64,000 nucleotides of DNA from F23-B02 sp946405205 (GCA_946405205.1 CAMJGL010000011.1:8073-72072); one strand, 5' to 3'. Numbered from the stretch's first letter, positions 18,454-26,372 are shown. Notes: generated by a model from the sequence alone, not told the origin. Numbers and translations are program-made.

Positions 18454-18482
18454 ATTATATCACCGATATAGCGTTTTTACAA
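18454..18482 (-). promoter_or_regulatory. Promoter and operator of the defence operon
   Basis: On the minus strand TTGTAA and TATAAT are 17 bases apart. The perfect palindrome TATATC-ACC-GATATA (18456-18470) covers the -10 box, a probable binding site of the XRE protein just downstream. Confidence 0.75.
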
Positions 18483-18509
18483 CATCAAGTATGTGCTCTA
18501 ATGCAAAAA

Positions 18510-18542
18510 GCGCCCATCGGTTAGAGATTGACCGATGGGCGC
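18510..18542 (-). terminator. Terminator after the DUF6809 gene
   Basis: A perfect 12-bp stem GCGCCCATCGGT/ACCGATGGGCGC is followed on the minus strand by TTTTT. It isolates the defence operon from the upstream genes. Confidence 0.85.
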
Positions 18543-18559
18543 TGCTACAATATGTTCCG

Positions 18560-18823
18560 TTATTCTTCCATGACTTCCAGCATCATTCTGGCTCCAAGCT
18601 TGAAACCGTTCTGGAAGATCAGGCAGTAGGTTAGTGTCTGGAACTCACGGGTGCAATCCATGCACTTCTCAAACAACTCTTTCTGCTCGTCCGTCATGGC
18701 AGCTTTGAGCTTATCTTCGTTCCTGCAGATCAGCTCCTGCAGTTTTTTGTACTCCTTGCAGGTAGATGTGTCGTACTCGGCCGGCTCGATATTGCCGTAC
18801 CAGAATTCTTCAAGGATTCTCAT
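18560..18823 (-). CDS. DUF6809-family small protein
   Basis: An 87-aa helical acidic protein, MRILEEFWYGNIEPAEYDTS followed by a charged coiled region. I place it with the DUF6809 family, common on Clostridia mobile elements. No catalytic motif is visible and the function is unknown. Its ATG overlaps the tnpV stop (ATGA), so the two genes are translationally coupled. Confidence 0.7.
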   Translation of the reverse strand: MRILEEFWYGNIEPAEYDTSTCKEYKKLQELICRNEDKLKAAMTDEQKELFEKCMDCTREFQTLTYCLIFQNGFKLGARMMLEVMEE

Positions 18824-19200
18824 ACAACATCCTCCCCGTAGACCAATTCCCGGAGGATGATTTCCTCTGCCCGGTTATGGATGCTGTCCATAGCTCGTAC
18901 CCATGCCAACTAATCGGATGCTTTTAATTCCTCATTCACAGACTCGGCCTCCTGCATCTGACGGATCATCAGATGCAATCTGCTCTGTGCCTGCTCATTC
19001 AGAGCGGCAAGATAAGTCCAGAGCTGTCCTTCCAGAACGAGATGGTTAAACTGTATAGGGTGATGCTCCTTGAGATAATCACGGTGCATCCGTCCGTATT
19101 TTCCGATGGAGCGTTCTTCGTTTGGGAGCTTCAGATCCGGGATGTGGTAATCTCCAACCAGCACATATTCAATGCCATTTTCGCTCATTTTGTTTTTCAT
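18820..19200 (-). pseudogene. TnpV transposon-encoded protein with internal amber stop
   Basis: TnpV-family protein of Clostridia elements: GDYHIPDLKLPNEERSIGKY, then GRMHRDYLKEHHPIQFN and a long helix. The frame is interrupted by TAG at 18910-18912 after LKASD, then continues in the same frame with LAWVRAMDSIHNRAEEIILR, which is the normal TnpV C-terminus. A single CAG-to-TAG change would explain it. The start at 19200 has GAGGTC seven bases ahead. The truncated 97-codon product and the stop probably reduce translation into the coupled DUF6809 gene. TnpV function is unknown. Confidence 0.8.
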
Positions 19201-19280
19201 AAACTTGACCTCGATTTCATGATTTTCGTCACATCGAGACTCAGTGTCGTAAAAGTGGTGTAAATTCACCACCCTCAAGT

Positions 19281-19298
19281 CTGAAAAACCTTGGTATT
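19281..19298 (+). repeat. Island-end direct repeat, right copy
   Basis: CTGAAAAACCTTGGTATT is the partner of 4273-4290 with one mismatch, 17 bases inside the right att core. Confidence 0.6.
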
Positions 19299-19307
19299 AC
19301 TGGGTTT

Positions 19308-19358
19308 TTAGAGATTTCTGCAGATATTGCCGTGGCAGATGAATAGTATTTTTGTCAT
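19308..19358 (-). pseudogene. Displaced original N-terminus of the PTP gene
   Basis: ATG at 19358 with AGGAGAC upstream encodes MTKILFICHGNICRNL and stops at 19308. The first 14 residues match the phosphatase N-terminus and P-loop of the gene at 3773-4249 (MIKILFVCHGNICR). This is the ancestral start of that gene, cut off by the island; its ribosome site is still intact and probably yields a 16-residue peptide. Confidence 0.85.
19316..19337. other. attR core of the PTP island
   Basis: The 22-bp partner of attL at 4207-4228 (21 of 22 identical), again covering the P-loop codons. Confidence 0.85.
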
Positions 19359-19578
19359 ATTAATTGTCTCCTATAGGGGCAAGTCCTGCCTTGATTTGCT
19401 CCGATTTGCCAAGGAAATCTTTCATCTGTTACTTCTCCGTGACAGCGCCCAGACGTCAAAACGAGGCGTAATACGGCAAATCCAATCCGTCAATCGTAGT
19501 AAAACGGGGCTGTCTTTACTACCGCCCTACTACTCAAGCTAAATGAACAGAATTATTTGCAAGTTGGGTCTCTGTAGC

Positions 19579-20196
19579 TTATCCGTATATTTCGTAAATA
19601 CAATACTCACCGGTGTCTGCCCAACCTTGATTCAGGTAGTGGTACAAATACTTAATGGCATCCTCTTTTTTATCAAACAGGCCATTGTCGTTTAGCCTCT
19701 CAAATTCCTGAGAAAACTCAACTCCCTCTTGGTCGCAGCCATGCCAACGGCATAAGAACATACAATCACATATTGCTGAAAATCCATCACCAGATCCCCG
19801 TCCGAACGGATATGCTGCATCATATCCTAAGAATGACATGTTTTCAGGAACAGAATCTCCGCAATCTGCCATTTTTATATACAGCAATTCGAGGTCATCT
19901 TTTTGTGGAAGAGAATCTCGGAATTGGACAACATCTTTCTCGGAATACTCATCGAAATCGTCAGGCGTGTGTACCCATGGCTCTCGGTCGATGCCATTGT
20001 AAATACGCATATTTTTATTGATTCCCGGCAGCGCATAAGGCGTATTTTGTCCAAATCGGGGAATCGCCTTTTTGTACAGATTTTCATACTTGTACACTAC
20101 GCAATACTGTGAAGACACAATCGGTGCTTCGCTTTCTTCAGTTGAAATAGTCTCAATTATTCCCGGCACAGTACAAGAATAAATAGTAATCGACAT
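19579..20196 (-). CDS. Hypothetical protein
   Basis: A 205-aa soluble acidic protein without signal peptide or membrane segment. I recognise no domain. Visible features are several tryptophan and cysteine residues in the C-terminal half (CDCMFLCRWHGCDQEG) and FLGYDAAYPFGRGSGDGF in the middle. The layout faintly resembles immunity-type proteins, but I would not assign it. It lies alone between the island and the GntR gene, upstream of the original PTP start. The 200 bases between it and the PTP remnant hold no other gene I can support. Confidence 0.6.
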   Translation of the reverse strand: MSITIYSCTVPGIIETISTEESEAPIVSSQYCVVYKYENLYKKAIPRFGQNTPYALPGINKNMRIYNGIDREPWVHTPDDFDEYSEKDVVQFRDSLPQKDDLELLYIKMADCGDSVPENMSFLGYDAAYPFGRGSGDGFSAICDCMFLCRWHGCDQEGVEFSQEFERLNDNGLFDKKEDAIKYLYHYLNQGWADTGEYCIYEIYG

Positions 20197-20287
20197 ACAG
20201 TTCTCCCAAGGACAAATACTATCGCTTTGTTTTAATTATACCATACGCCTGTATTCTCCGCCACAACAAAATATGATCCCTTTCAGC

Positions 20288-20324
20288 AAAACGGCGTACC
20301 GCGAAAAAACGCGGGACGCCGTTT
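20288..20324 (-). terminator. Terminator of the GntR gene
   Basis: An imperfect 15-bp stem AAACGGCGTaCCGCG/CGCGGgACGCCGTTT has a six-base loop (A-run on plus, T-run on minus). It lies 17 bases past the gntR stop. Confidence 0.7.
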
Positions 20325-20340
20325 ACGCTGTTCTGCCGGC

Positions 20341-21045
20341 TCAGGCTCCGTAGAAGCCGAGGTCGTTTTTCGCAATGTCCATGACGCTGTGGGTCTGCGC
20401 AAGGGCGGAATCAAGGTCGCGGTTGAGCAGAGCGGTGAAAAGCTTCAGCTTTATCTCGTACAGCTTCTGTATACCGCTGCGCTTGCAGTAGAGCGACCAC
20501 AGGTACTCCCCCTGCGGCTTGAAGGAGTAGTACAAAAGCGGCAGAAGCACGTTCCCCGACATTATCGCCAGCTCGTGATGAAAGCAGAACACCTGCTCCG
20601 CCGCCTCGTCCGCGTTCCTCGCGTTTTTGATGCCGTCAAGAATGGGCGACAGCTTTTCAAGCTCAGGCAGGCCGTTCTTTTCCAGCACAAGGCGCAGGCA
20701 CAGGCACTCCATCGCCTCCCTCGTCTCAAGCAGGGACTTGACCTCGTTCTTGCGCATGGCTCCGCCGTTGTAACGCATTATAGCGATCAGGGTCTCGACG
20801 CTCCCCTTGCGGCGGTAATCGCAGACGAATACACCCTGCCTGGGCTTTATCTCCACAAAGCCCAGCTTTTCAAGCTCGACGAGCCCCGCCGAGATGACCG
20901 TGCGGCTCACGCCCATTTTCAGGGAGAGCTCACGGGCCGGCGGAAGCTGCTCGCCGACGGCAAGCTCGCCCGAGAGTATCATATTCTCTATCTGCTGCAC
21001 AAAAAGGTCTGTCATTGACAGCGCGGTTATTTTGTTAAAGCCCAT
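20341..21045 (-). CDS. GntR-family (FCD-type) regulator
   Basis: A 234-aa regulator: an N-terminal winged helix of the GntR type (ELAVGEQLPPARELSLKMGV and SRTVISAGLVELEKLGFVEI) and an all-helical ligand-binding domain of the FCD type. The start at 21045 has GGAGG six bases upstream; an upstream in-frame ATG at 21096 lacks one. It is divergent from the FAD oxidoreductase/aconitase X operon. Two palindromes of the FadR-like TGGT-N3-ACCA pattern lie between them, so it very likely represses both itself and the operon. Its ligand is probably an organic acid of that pathway. Confidence 0.9.
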   Translation of the reverse strand: MGFNKITALSMTDLFVQQIENMILSGELAVGEQLPPARELSLKMGVSRTVISAGLVELEKLGFVEIKPRQGVFVCDYRRKGSVETLIAIMRYNGGAMRKNEVKSLLETREAMECLCLRLVLEKNGLPELEKLSPILDGIKNARNADEAAEQVFCFHHELAIMSGNVLLPLLYYSFKPQGEYLWSLYCKRSGIQKLYEIKLKLFTALLNRDLDSALAQTHSVMDIAKNDLGFYGA

Positions 21046-21070
21046 AATTACCTCCAAGGTCCCATGCTCG

Positions 21071-21081
21071 TGGTCGTACCA
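21071..21081. promoter_or_regulatory. GntR operator site 1
   Basis: TGGTCGTACCA is a palindrome of the TGGT-N3-ACCA type, 26 bases upstream of the gntR start. Confidence 0.65.
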
Positions 21082-21165
21082 AGTTCCACAATCCAAATTT
21101 TATCTGCACATTGCCAAATTGTCAACACCGAATATGACTGATTTGCCGAAATAATTTAGACAGTA

Positions 21166-21193
21166 TTGACCTTTATGCAGCAATAGTTATAAA
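21166..21193 (+). promoter_or_regulatory. Promoter of the FAD oxidoreductase/aconitase X operon
   Basis: TTGACC and TATAAA are 16 bases apart. The second GntR operator begins 18 bases after the -10 box, placing a bound repressor over the transcription start. Confidence 0.65.
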
Positions 21194-21210
21194 ATAAACA
21201 ATACAATCAT

Positions 21211-21223
21211 GTGGTATTACCAC
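21211..21223. promoter_or_regulatory. GntR operator site 2
   Basis: GTGGTATTACCAC is a perfect 13-bp palindrome sharing the TGGT-N3-ACCA core with the site at 21071. Confidence 0.75.
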
Positions 21224-21242
21224 AAAGAAGGGAGATATTTTG

Positions 21243-22781
21243 ATGCCAAAATATGACGCCGTTGTGATCGGCGCAGGAAACGGCGGATTGGCTGCCGCCT
21301 GCCGAATGGCTCTGGCGGGGAAAAAGACGCTGCTTATCGAGCGCCACAATCTGCCCGGAGGCTGCGCCTCAAGCTTCCGCAGGGGCCGCTTCGAGTTTGA
21401 AACGGCTCTGCACGAGATCTGCGAGTTCGGGACCGCCGACAATCCCGGAGGCTGCCGCAAAACTATCGTCGACGATTTCGGCCTTGATATCAAGTGGCAT
21501 CAGGTGCCGGACAATTTCCGCGTTATCACCACCGCAAGCGACGGAAAGACCCACATCGACGCGACCCTGCCCTGCGGTGTGGAAAACTTCGTCAACGAGA
21601 TGGAGCGGCTCGTTCCCGGCTGCCGCAAGTCCATTCAGGACCTTTTTGATCTCGGCACCGAGTTCCACGAGGCGGGCGACTACTCGCTGAGCGTCGGGGG
21701 CAAGACCGACCCGAAGTATATGCAGGAGCATTTCCCCAATTTCCTTCGCCTGGGCAGCTATTCCGTCAACCGCGTATTCAAGGCCATGAAGATGCCCAAG
21801 CTCGCGCAGGACATAATGAACACCTACTGGGGATATCTCGGCGTTGACGCCGACCACCTTTCCTTCCTGCAGTATGTCAACATGCTGTGGCTGTATGTGA
21901 ACCACGGAGCATGGATCCCCGACAAGACCAGCAACCAGCTCACGACCGGTCTGCTCGAGCGCTTCCGCAGCTTCGGCGGCGAGGTCTGGATGAACTGCAC
22001 CGCAACAAAGATACTTTTTGATGAGAACAAGGCCGTGAGAGGCGTCGAAACGACCTGCGGCACGGTGGAGACAAAGCACATACTCTGCAACATGAACCAG
22101 AACATGGTGTACGCTACGATGTGTCCTCCCGAGGTAGTGCCCGAGCGTATGGTCAAGCTCGGAAATGCGCGCACCTACTCGGCGAGAATGTTCGTTGTGT
22201 ACATGGGTCTCGACAAGACTGCCGAGGAGCTGGGCGTCAAGGACTACACCATTTTCATACCCACCTCCGCGAACACGGTCAGCGAATACGAGAGCGGCAA
22301 GACCATAAAGGACAACTGCAATCAGGTCATGGTGTGCTACAACGTGGTAAACCCCGGCTTCTCGCCCGAGGGCACCTGCGTGATCTCGCTGACGAGCACC
22401 TTCATGGACGACGACTGGGCAAACGTCGAGCAGGACGACTATGTTGAAACAAAGACCGCCTTTGCCGAGAAGCTCATAAAGCTCTTTGAGGAGCGCACGG
22501 GCATTATCGTCACCCCGTATATCGAGGAGCTGGAGATAGCGACGCCGTGGACGATGTGCAACTACGTCAACGTCCCGCAGGGCGCGGCCTACGGCTTCGA
22601 GCTGAAGGATTGGGACAGCATGATGCCGCGCATGATGATGATGGGCACTGAGTTCCCCGTCAAGGGGCTCAAGTTCGTCGGCGCGGCGAGCATACGCGGC
22701 GACGGCTACAACTCGGCGATATTCAGCGGCGATACGCTCGCAAAGAAGACCCTCGCCGAGATGAGATCAGAGGAGGCTTGA
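21243..22781 (+). CDS. Phytoene-desaturase-like FAD-dependent oxidoreductase
   Basis: A 512-aa flavoprotein of the CrtI/carotene isomerase amine-oxidase superfamily. The N-terminal dinucleotide-binding motif VVIGAGNGGLAAACRMALAG is followed by the IERHNLPGG segment, and the C-terminal FAD contact is GDGYNSAIFSGDTLAKK. The start at 21243 has AAGGGAG nine bases ahead. It is first in an operon with an electron-transfer reductase and aconitase X. Carotenoid synthesis is unlikely here because no prenyl transferase or phytoene synthase is near; oxidation or reduction of a small organic acid or amine is more plausible. The substrate is unknown. Confidence 0.8.
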   Translation: MPKYDAVVIGAGNGGLAAACRMALAGKKTLLIERHNLPGGCASSFRRGRFEFETALHEICEFGTADNPGGCRKTIVDDFGLDIKWHQVPDNFRVITTASDGKTHIDATLPCGVENFVNEMERLVPGCRKSIQDLFDLGTEFHEAGDYSLSVGGKTDPKYMQEHFPNFLRLGSYSVNRVFKAMKMPKLAQDIMNTYWGYLGVDADHLSFLQYVNMLWLYVNHGAWIPDKTSNQLTTGLLERFRSFGGEVWMNCTATKILFDENKAVRGVETTCGTVETKHILCNMNQNMVYATMCPPEVVPERMVKLGNARTYSARMFVVYMGLDKTAEELGVKDYTIFIPTSANTVSEYESGKTIKDNCNQVMVCYNVVNPGFSPEGTCVISLTSTFMDDDWANVEQDDYVETKTAFAEKLIKLFEERTGIIVTPYIEELEIATPWTMCNYVNVPQGAAYGFELKDWDSMMPRMMMMGTEFPVKGLKFVGAASIRGDGYNSAIFSGDTLAKKTLAEMRSEEA

Positions 22782-22785
22782 TGAC

Positions 22786-23997
22786 ATGGCAGATAAACTC
22801 AACTACAAAGTAAGTCTTATCGGCGCACTGGATATGCTCAAGTTCAAGAATATGCCCAAGGTGCGCGAAAAGGCGATACAGGCGTCGTCCGCGGTGCCCC
22901 TTCCCAAGACTCTTACCACCAACGAGAAGGCAAAGCAGCGTCACCCCGCCAGGCAGGAGGTAGTCGTTGCCGATATCCGCCCCAACGGCGCCGACGCAAA
23001 GACCATCGTTCTCCGCACCGAGGACGGCCGTCCCCTCGCGCCGTACAGGGCGGGACAGTATGTAAGCGTTTCCATTGTCATAGGCGGCACGGTCACGACC
23101 CGCTCCTACTCCCTGTGCGGCTCCCCCGCATGGGCAAAGCGCGGCGAGTACAACATCACAGTCAAGCGCGACGACGCGGGCTTCGTCAGCCCGTACATTC
23201 AGGATAACTGGCAGGTCGGCCGGAAGGTCACCATTTCCGGCCCTCAGGGGCACCTTTACTACGACCGCATCCGCGACGCGAAGAAGGTCGTCGCCCTCGC
23301 GGGCGGCTCGGGCATCACCCCGTTCATGGGTATGGCGTACGCCATCCGCGACGGGCTCGAGGATTTTGACCTGACCATACTCTTCGGCTCGCGCACCGAG
23401 GACGGCATCGTCTATAAGAAGGAGCTCGACGAGGTATGTGCTGCCTGCAGCAAGGTCCATGTCGTCCACGTCCTCTCCGACGAGGAGAAGGAGGGCTACG
23501 AGCACGGCTTCATCACCGCCGAGCTGATAAAAAAATACGGCGGCGAGGAATACAGCGTATTCATGTGCGGCCCTCAGGCGATGTACAACTTCCTCGACAG
23601 GGAGATCGAAAAGCTCGGCCTGCGCCGCAAGTTCGTGCGCCGCGAGCTGTTCGGTATGATAAAGGATCCCTGGAATCAGCCCGGCTATCCTGAGCAGATA
23701 CGCGGAAAGACCTTCGCGCTCAAGGTCGTGCAGTGCGGTAAGGAGTACAGCATCACCGCCTCCGCCGACGAGCCTCTGCTCACAGCGATCGAGAGAGCGG
23801 GCATCGCCGCGCCCTCGCGCTGCCGCAGCGGCGAATGCGCATGGTGCCGCTCCAGGCTGCTGTCCGGCAATGTCTTCGTTCCCGAAAAGACCGACGGACG
23901 CCGCCGCGCGGATATAGAGTTCGGATACATCCATCCCTGCTCCTCGTTCGCCATGTCAGACATTGTCATCGAGGTCCCCGCGTCAACGATCGTATAA
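22786..23997 (+). CDS. Flavin reductase / 2Fe-2S ferredoxin fusion (oxygenase-reductase type)
   Basis: A 403-aa electron-transfer protein. It has a ferredoxin-NADP reductase-like FAD domain (RAGQYVSVSIVIGG, TRSYSLCGSP), an NAD(P)-binding domain (LAGGSGITPFMGMAYAI) and a C-terminal plant-type 2Fe-2S domain with ligands C346, C351, C354 and C385. It passes electrons between NAD(P)H and a partner, most likely the upstream flavoprotein, whose stop it follows by four bases. GAGGAGG precedes the start. About 50 basic N-terminal residues precede the FAD domain and are unusual. An oxygen-dependent partner is not expected in an anaerobe. Confidence 0.85.
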   Translation: MADKLNYKVSLIGALDMLKFKNMPKVREKAIQASSAVPLPKTLTTNEKAKQRHPARQEVVVADIRPNGADAKTIVLRTEDGRPLAPYRAGQYVSVSIVIGGTVTTRSYSLCGSPAWAKRGEYNITVKRDDAGFVSPYIQDNWQVGRKVTISGPQGHLYYDRIRDAKKVVALAGGSGITPFMGMAYAIRDGLEDFDLTILFGSRTEDGIVYKKELDEVCAACSKVHVVHVLSDEEKEGYEHGFITAELIKKYGGEEYSVFMCGPQAMYNFLDREIEKLGLRRKFVRRELFGMIKDPWNQPGYPEQIRGKTFALKVVQCGKEYSITASADEPLLTAIERAGIAAPSRCRSGECAWCRSRLLSGNVFVPEKTDGRRRADIEFGYIHPCSSFAMSDIVIEVPASTIV

Positions 23998-24012
23998 CTT
24001 AAGCGCATACTA

Positions 24013-24048
24013 TGCCCGATACGGCCGGCTGGACCTCCGTATCGGGCA
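24013..24048 (+). repeat. Intercistronic 12-bp inverted repeat
   Basis: TGCCCGATACGG and CCGTATCGGGCA with a 12-base loop lie between the reductase and aconitase X genes. There is no T-tract, so it looks like a partial terminator or mRNA-stability hairpin inside the operon. Confidence 0.6.
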
Positions 24049-24087
24049 GCATTTAAATTAACCGATTAATTTCAAGGGAGTGACGTT

Positions 24088-25368
24088 ATGAAGCTTACAC
24101 AGGAGCAGCAGGCGATACTGGACGGAGCCCGGGGCGAGACCATGGCAAAGGTCGTGGAAACGCTCGTGGCATACGGCGACACCTTCCGCGCCGAGCGTAT
24201 GGTTCCCATCACAGGCCAATACGGGCACACGGTCATATCCTTTGGGCTTGGCATCATGAAGCCCGTGTACGACCTGTACAACGAGCTCATCGAGGCAGGT
24301 CTGACCGGCGGACAGAAATTCACCGCGGACCCGAGACCCATGGACGACAAAGTGCCTGCAAGCCCGCTTGAGAAGCTCGTGTTCAAAAAATTCATGTACA
24401 GCCAGCAGGAGCGGCTCGAGGAACAGATGCGCAAGCTCGGCCTGACCTCAGACGACGACTACACCTGCACCTGCTATCTCCCGCAGGTGGGCAACATACC
24501 AAAGCGCGGCGAAGTTCTGTCATGGGCGGAATCGAGCGCCGTCGTCTACGCAAACTCGGTCCTCGGCGCGAGGTGCAACCGCAACTCGGGCATAATCGAG
24601 CTTTTCGGGTCGATAGCTGGCTTTGTGCCCGAATTCGGCCTGCTCACGGACGAGGGGCGCAAGGCGTCGTGGGTGGTCGAGGTCAGATGCGAAAAAATGC
24701 CCGAGGCTCAGCTTCTCGGCTCGGCCATAGGCATGAAGGTTATGGAGCTGGTACCCTATATCAAGGGGCTTGACAAGTGGCTCGGCACGGAGCTGGACGA
24801 CAAGACCTGCGCCTATCTCAAGGATTTCGGCGCGGCCACGGCGTCAAACGGCTCGGTGGGCCTGTACCACATCGAAAACCTCACCCCGGAGGCAAAGGAT
24901 ATGGGCGTGGATCTGATAACAGAGGGCGCGCAGGTATACGTCGTCGACGATGCGGAGCTTGAGCGCGTTAAGAGGAGCTATCCCGTCGTTTGGAAAAACG
25001 CCGACGCGAAGCCGCGCCTGTGCTTTGTCGGCTGCCCGCACCTCACCCTGCAGCAGCTCATCGACTGGACCCGCGCTATAGACGGGGGACTGCGGAAAAA
25101 CGGCCTTAGCCGCGTTAGCGTTCCCACGGTGTTCACGGCGGCTTCCGCGGTGCTGCGTGAATTTGAAAAGACCCCCTACGCCGAAACGCTCAGACGCTGC
25201 GGCGTTGTCACGGGCAGCCTGTGTCCGCTGATGTATATGAACAACCCGCTGTGCAAGAAGAAGGCGGTCATCACCTGCTCAAACAAGCTGCGCACCTACT
25301 CAAGCGCGCGCTTTTACAGCGAGGATGAGATACTCACTATCATAACCGGCAGGGAGGGCAGACTATGA
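24088..25368 (+). CDS. Aconitase X catalytic (large) subunit
   Basis: A 426-aa AcnX/DUF521 protein, an Fe-S dehydratase of the aconitase superfamily. The typical length and segments (CTCYLPQVGNIPKRGE, ANSVLGARCNRNSG, CPHLTLQQLIDW, the C-terminal TGSLCPLMY) are present. Characterised bacterial members dehydrate cis-3-hydroxy-L-proline to pyrroline-2-carboxylate; archaeal ones act on phosphomevalonate. A bacterial hydroxyproline-type role is more likely, and a cyclodeaminase-family protein that could reduce the product lies at 1404-2558. It overlaps the small-subunit gene by four bases (ATGA). Confidence 0.9.
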   Translation: MKLTQEQQAILDGARGETMAKVVETLVAYGDTFRAERMVPITGQYGHTVISFGLGIMKPVYDLYNELIEAGLTGGQKFTADPRPMDDKVPASPLEKLVFKKFMYSQQERLEEQMRKLGLTSDDDYTCTCYLPQVGNIPKRGEVLSWAESSAVVYANSVLGARCNRNSGIIELFGSIAGFVPEFGLLTDEGRKASWVVEVRCEKMPEAQLLGSAIGMKVMELVPYIKGLDKWLGTELDDKTCAYLKDFGAATASNGSVGLYHIENLTPEAKDMGVDLITEGAQVYVVDDAELERVKRSYPVVWKNADAKPRLCFVGCPHLTLQQLIDWTRAIDGGLRKNGLSRVSVPTVFTAASAVLREFEKTPYAETLRRCGVVTGSLCPLMYMNNPLCKKKAVITCSNKLRTYSSARFYSEDEILTIITGREGRL

Positions 25369-25805
25369 AGCAGTTCAAGGGCAGAGTAATAGTTGCGGGA
25401 AGCTGTACGGCCGAGGCTCTCGTGTCCCGCGGCGGCTTCAACACGCTCGCAAGCTTCCAGACCCCCATGATGATGGGCGACAAAGAGGTCAAATGCAGCG
25501 ACCAGAACAATCCCGACCTGTACAAAAAGCCGATGATCGGAAAGGCGCTGTGCCTTCCGCAGACCATCGGCTCGACCACGGGAGGCATGGCGCTGTACAC
25601 GGTGCTTTCATCGGGCAAGCAGCCTGCGTGTATGCTGTTTTCAATGACAATTGATTCGCTGGCGGCCTCCGGAGCCATCCTCGGCAGTATATGGACCGAT
25701 GCGAAAATGCCCGTCATAGACGAGCTGGGCGATGAGTTCCTGGACTATGTGAAAACGGGGATGCAGATCACCGTGGAGCCCGACGGCACCGCAACGGTCG
25801 TGTGA
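25365..25805 (+). CDS. Aconitase X swivel (small) subunit
   Basis: A 146-aa DUF126/aconitase X swivel domain, the mobile lid of the two-chain enzyme. Family segments are KGRVIVAGSCTAEALVSRGG, IGSTTGGMALYTVL and the glycine-rich start of the domain. Its ATG overlaps the stop of the large subunit, consistent with a 1:1 complex. It is the last gene of the GntR-controlled operon; a terminator follows about 100 bases on. Confidence 0.9.
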   Translation: MKQFKGRVIVAGSCTAEALVSRGGFNTLASFQTPMMMGDKEVKCSDQNNPDLYKKPMIGKALCLPQTIGSTTGGMALYTVLSSGKQPACMLFSMTIDSLAASGAILGSIWTDAKMPVIDELGDEFLDYVKTGMQITVEPDGTATVV

Positions 25806-25909
25806 GCGAAGAATTGCAGCCGCCTTCGGCCCGGATGATAAAGGCAGATGCTGTATAATCGCAAGCTTGTTTACGGCATCTGTCAGACAGGATCGGTCAA
25901 CGATAAAAT

Positions 25910-25952
25910 ACGCCATATTCAGCTTCAACGGCTGGGTATGGCGTGTTTTTTG
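25910..25952 (+). terminator. Terminator of the aconitase X operon
   Basis: ACGCCATA pairs with TATGGCGT, with an inner CAGC/GCTG stem, followed by GTTTTTTG. Confidence 0.75.
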
Positions 25953-26080
25953 TCTGTTTTTGTTTCCTTATTCCCTCCCTGTACCGCCGGTATGACCGTA
26001 CCTTACTGCGCCGGTTGGTGGCTTCATGTACTTAGACAGCTGCTGCGAGGCGGTGCTGCGGGCCGTGGAAAACGGCATTT

Positions 26081-26280
26081 ATGAGCCGCACAACGGATGA
26101 CCCCGAGTTACTCGGCACACCTGTTGTGAAGCACCCTGACATTATCCGCACCCTTGACTTCCATGTGCATCCTCATCTGCTGCATTATGGCTCCGCCGGT
26201 CGGCTAAGCGCGACCACTTCAAATATGCAGGTGCAACACTTGGGGGCATTTCAGCCCCGAAAACGGACAAAAAGCGCCTC
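26081..26280 (+). pseudogene. Decayed tyrosine-recombinase fragment
   Basis: The frame around 26130-26240 reads DIIRTLDFHVHPHLLHY and then SNMQVQHLGAF. These match in order the catalytic segments of the phage integrase (DIRISLDFHVSPHQLRHTY and ANIKVVQYLAGH), but small deletions have removed the Arg and distorted the spacing. It lies just outside the tRNA-Lys fragments and probably comes from an older element at the same site. A second scrap, MYLDSCCEAVLRAVENGIYE, ends just upstream at 26099. The rest of 25953-26300 shows nothing else. Confidence 0.5.
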
Positions 26281-26307
26281 ATTCAACGTGTTGTCAACAA
26301 ACAACAA

Positions 26308-26342
26308 AAAGTCCTGAGATCATTGAGATTTCAGGACTTTTT
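26308..26342. terminator. Terminator next to the outermost tRNA-Lys fragment
   Basis: AAAGTCCTGA/TCAGGACTTT is flanked by an A-run and T-run and directly abuts a tRNA-Lys 3' fragment. On the minus strand this is the order tRNA end then terminator, as at the intact tRNA-Lys. Confidence 0.8.
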
Positions 26343-26372
26343 CTGGTGCTCCAGCGGAGATTCGAACTCCGG
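26343..26372 (-). repeat. Outer tRNA-Lys 3' fragment (old attachment scar)
   Basis: 30 bases are identical to the 3' end of tRNA-Lys (59253-59282). The match breaks off at 26373, where a hairpin (26371-26400) begins. Nearby at 26459-26473 a 15-base piece of the same T-arm lies in the opposite orientation. Confidence 0.8.

Larger units (their letters stand above)
4207..19337. mobile_element. 15.1-kb genomic island inserted in the PTP gene
   Basis: The island is bounded by two copies of a 22-bp sequence (4207-4228 and 19316-19337, one mismatch), both inside LMW-PTP coding sequence. The PTP body is outside the left end and the original PTP N-terminus with its ribosome site is outside the right end. 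Cargo: Tn916-type integrase and excisionase at the left end, a truncated sigma-like gene, an eight-gene type I restriction/defence operon, a DUF6809 gene and a broken tnpV. No relaxase, coupling protein or mating-pair genes are present, so it is mobilisable at best and was probably once part of a larger conjugative element. Confidence 0.85.

Noticed and set aside
4207..19337. Full integrative conjugative element
   Set aside because: No relaxase, coupling ATPase, VirB4-like or pilus genes; only int-xis and relic genes remain.
21243..22781. Carotenoid biosynthesis gene
   Set aside because: Similarity is at superfamily level only and no phytoene synthase or prenyl transferase is nearby; operon partners point to redox metabolism of small molecules.
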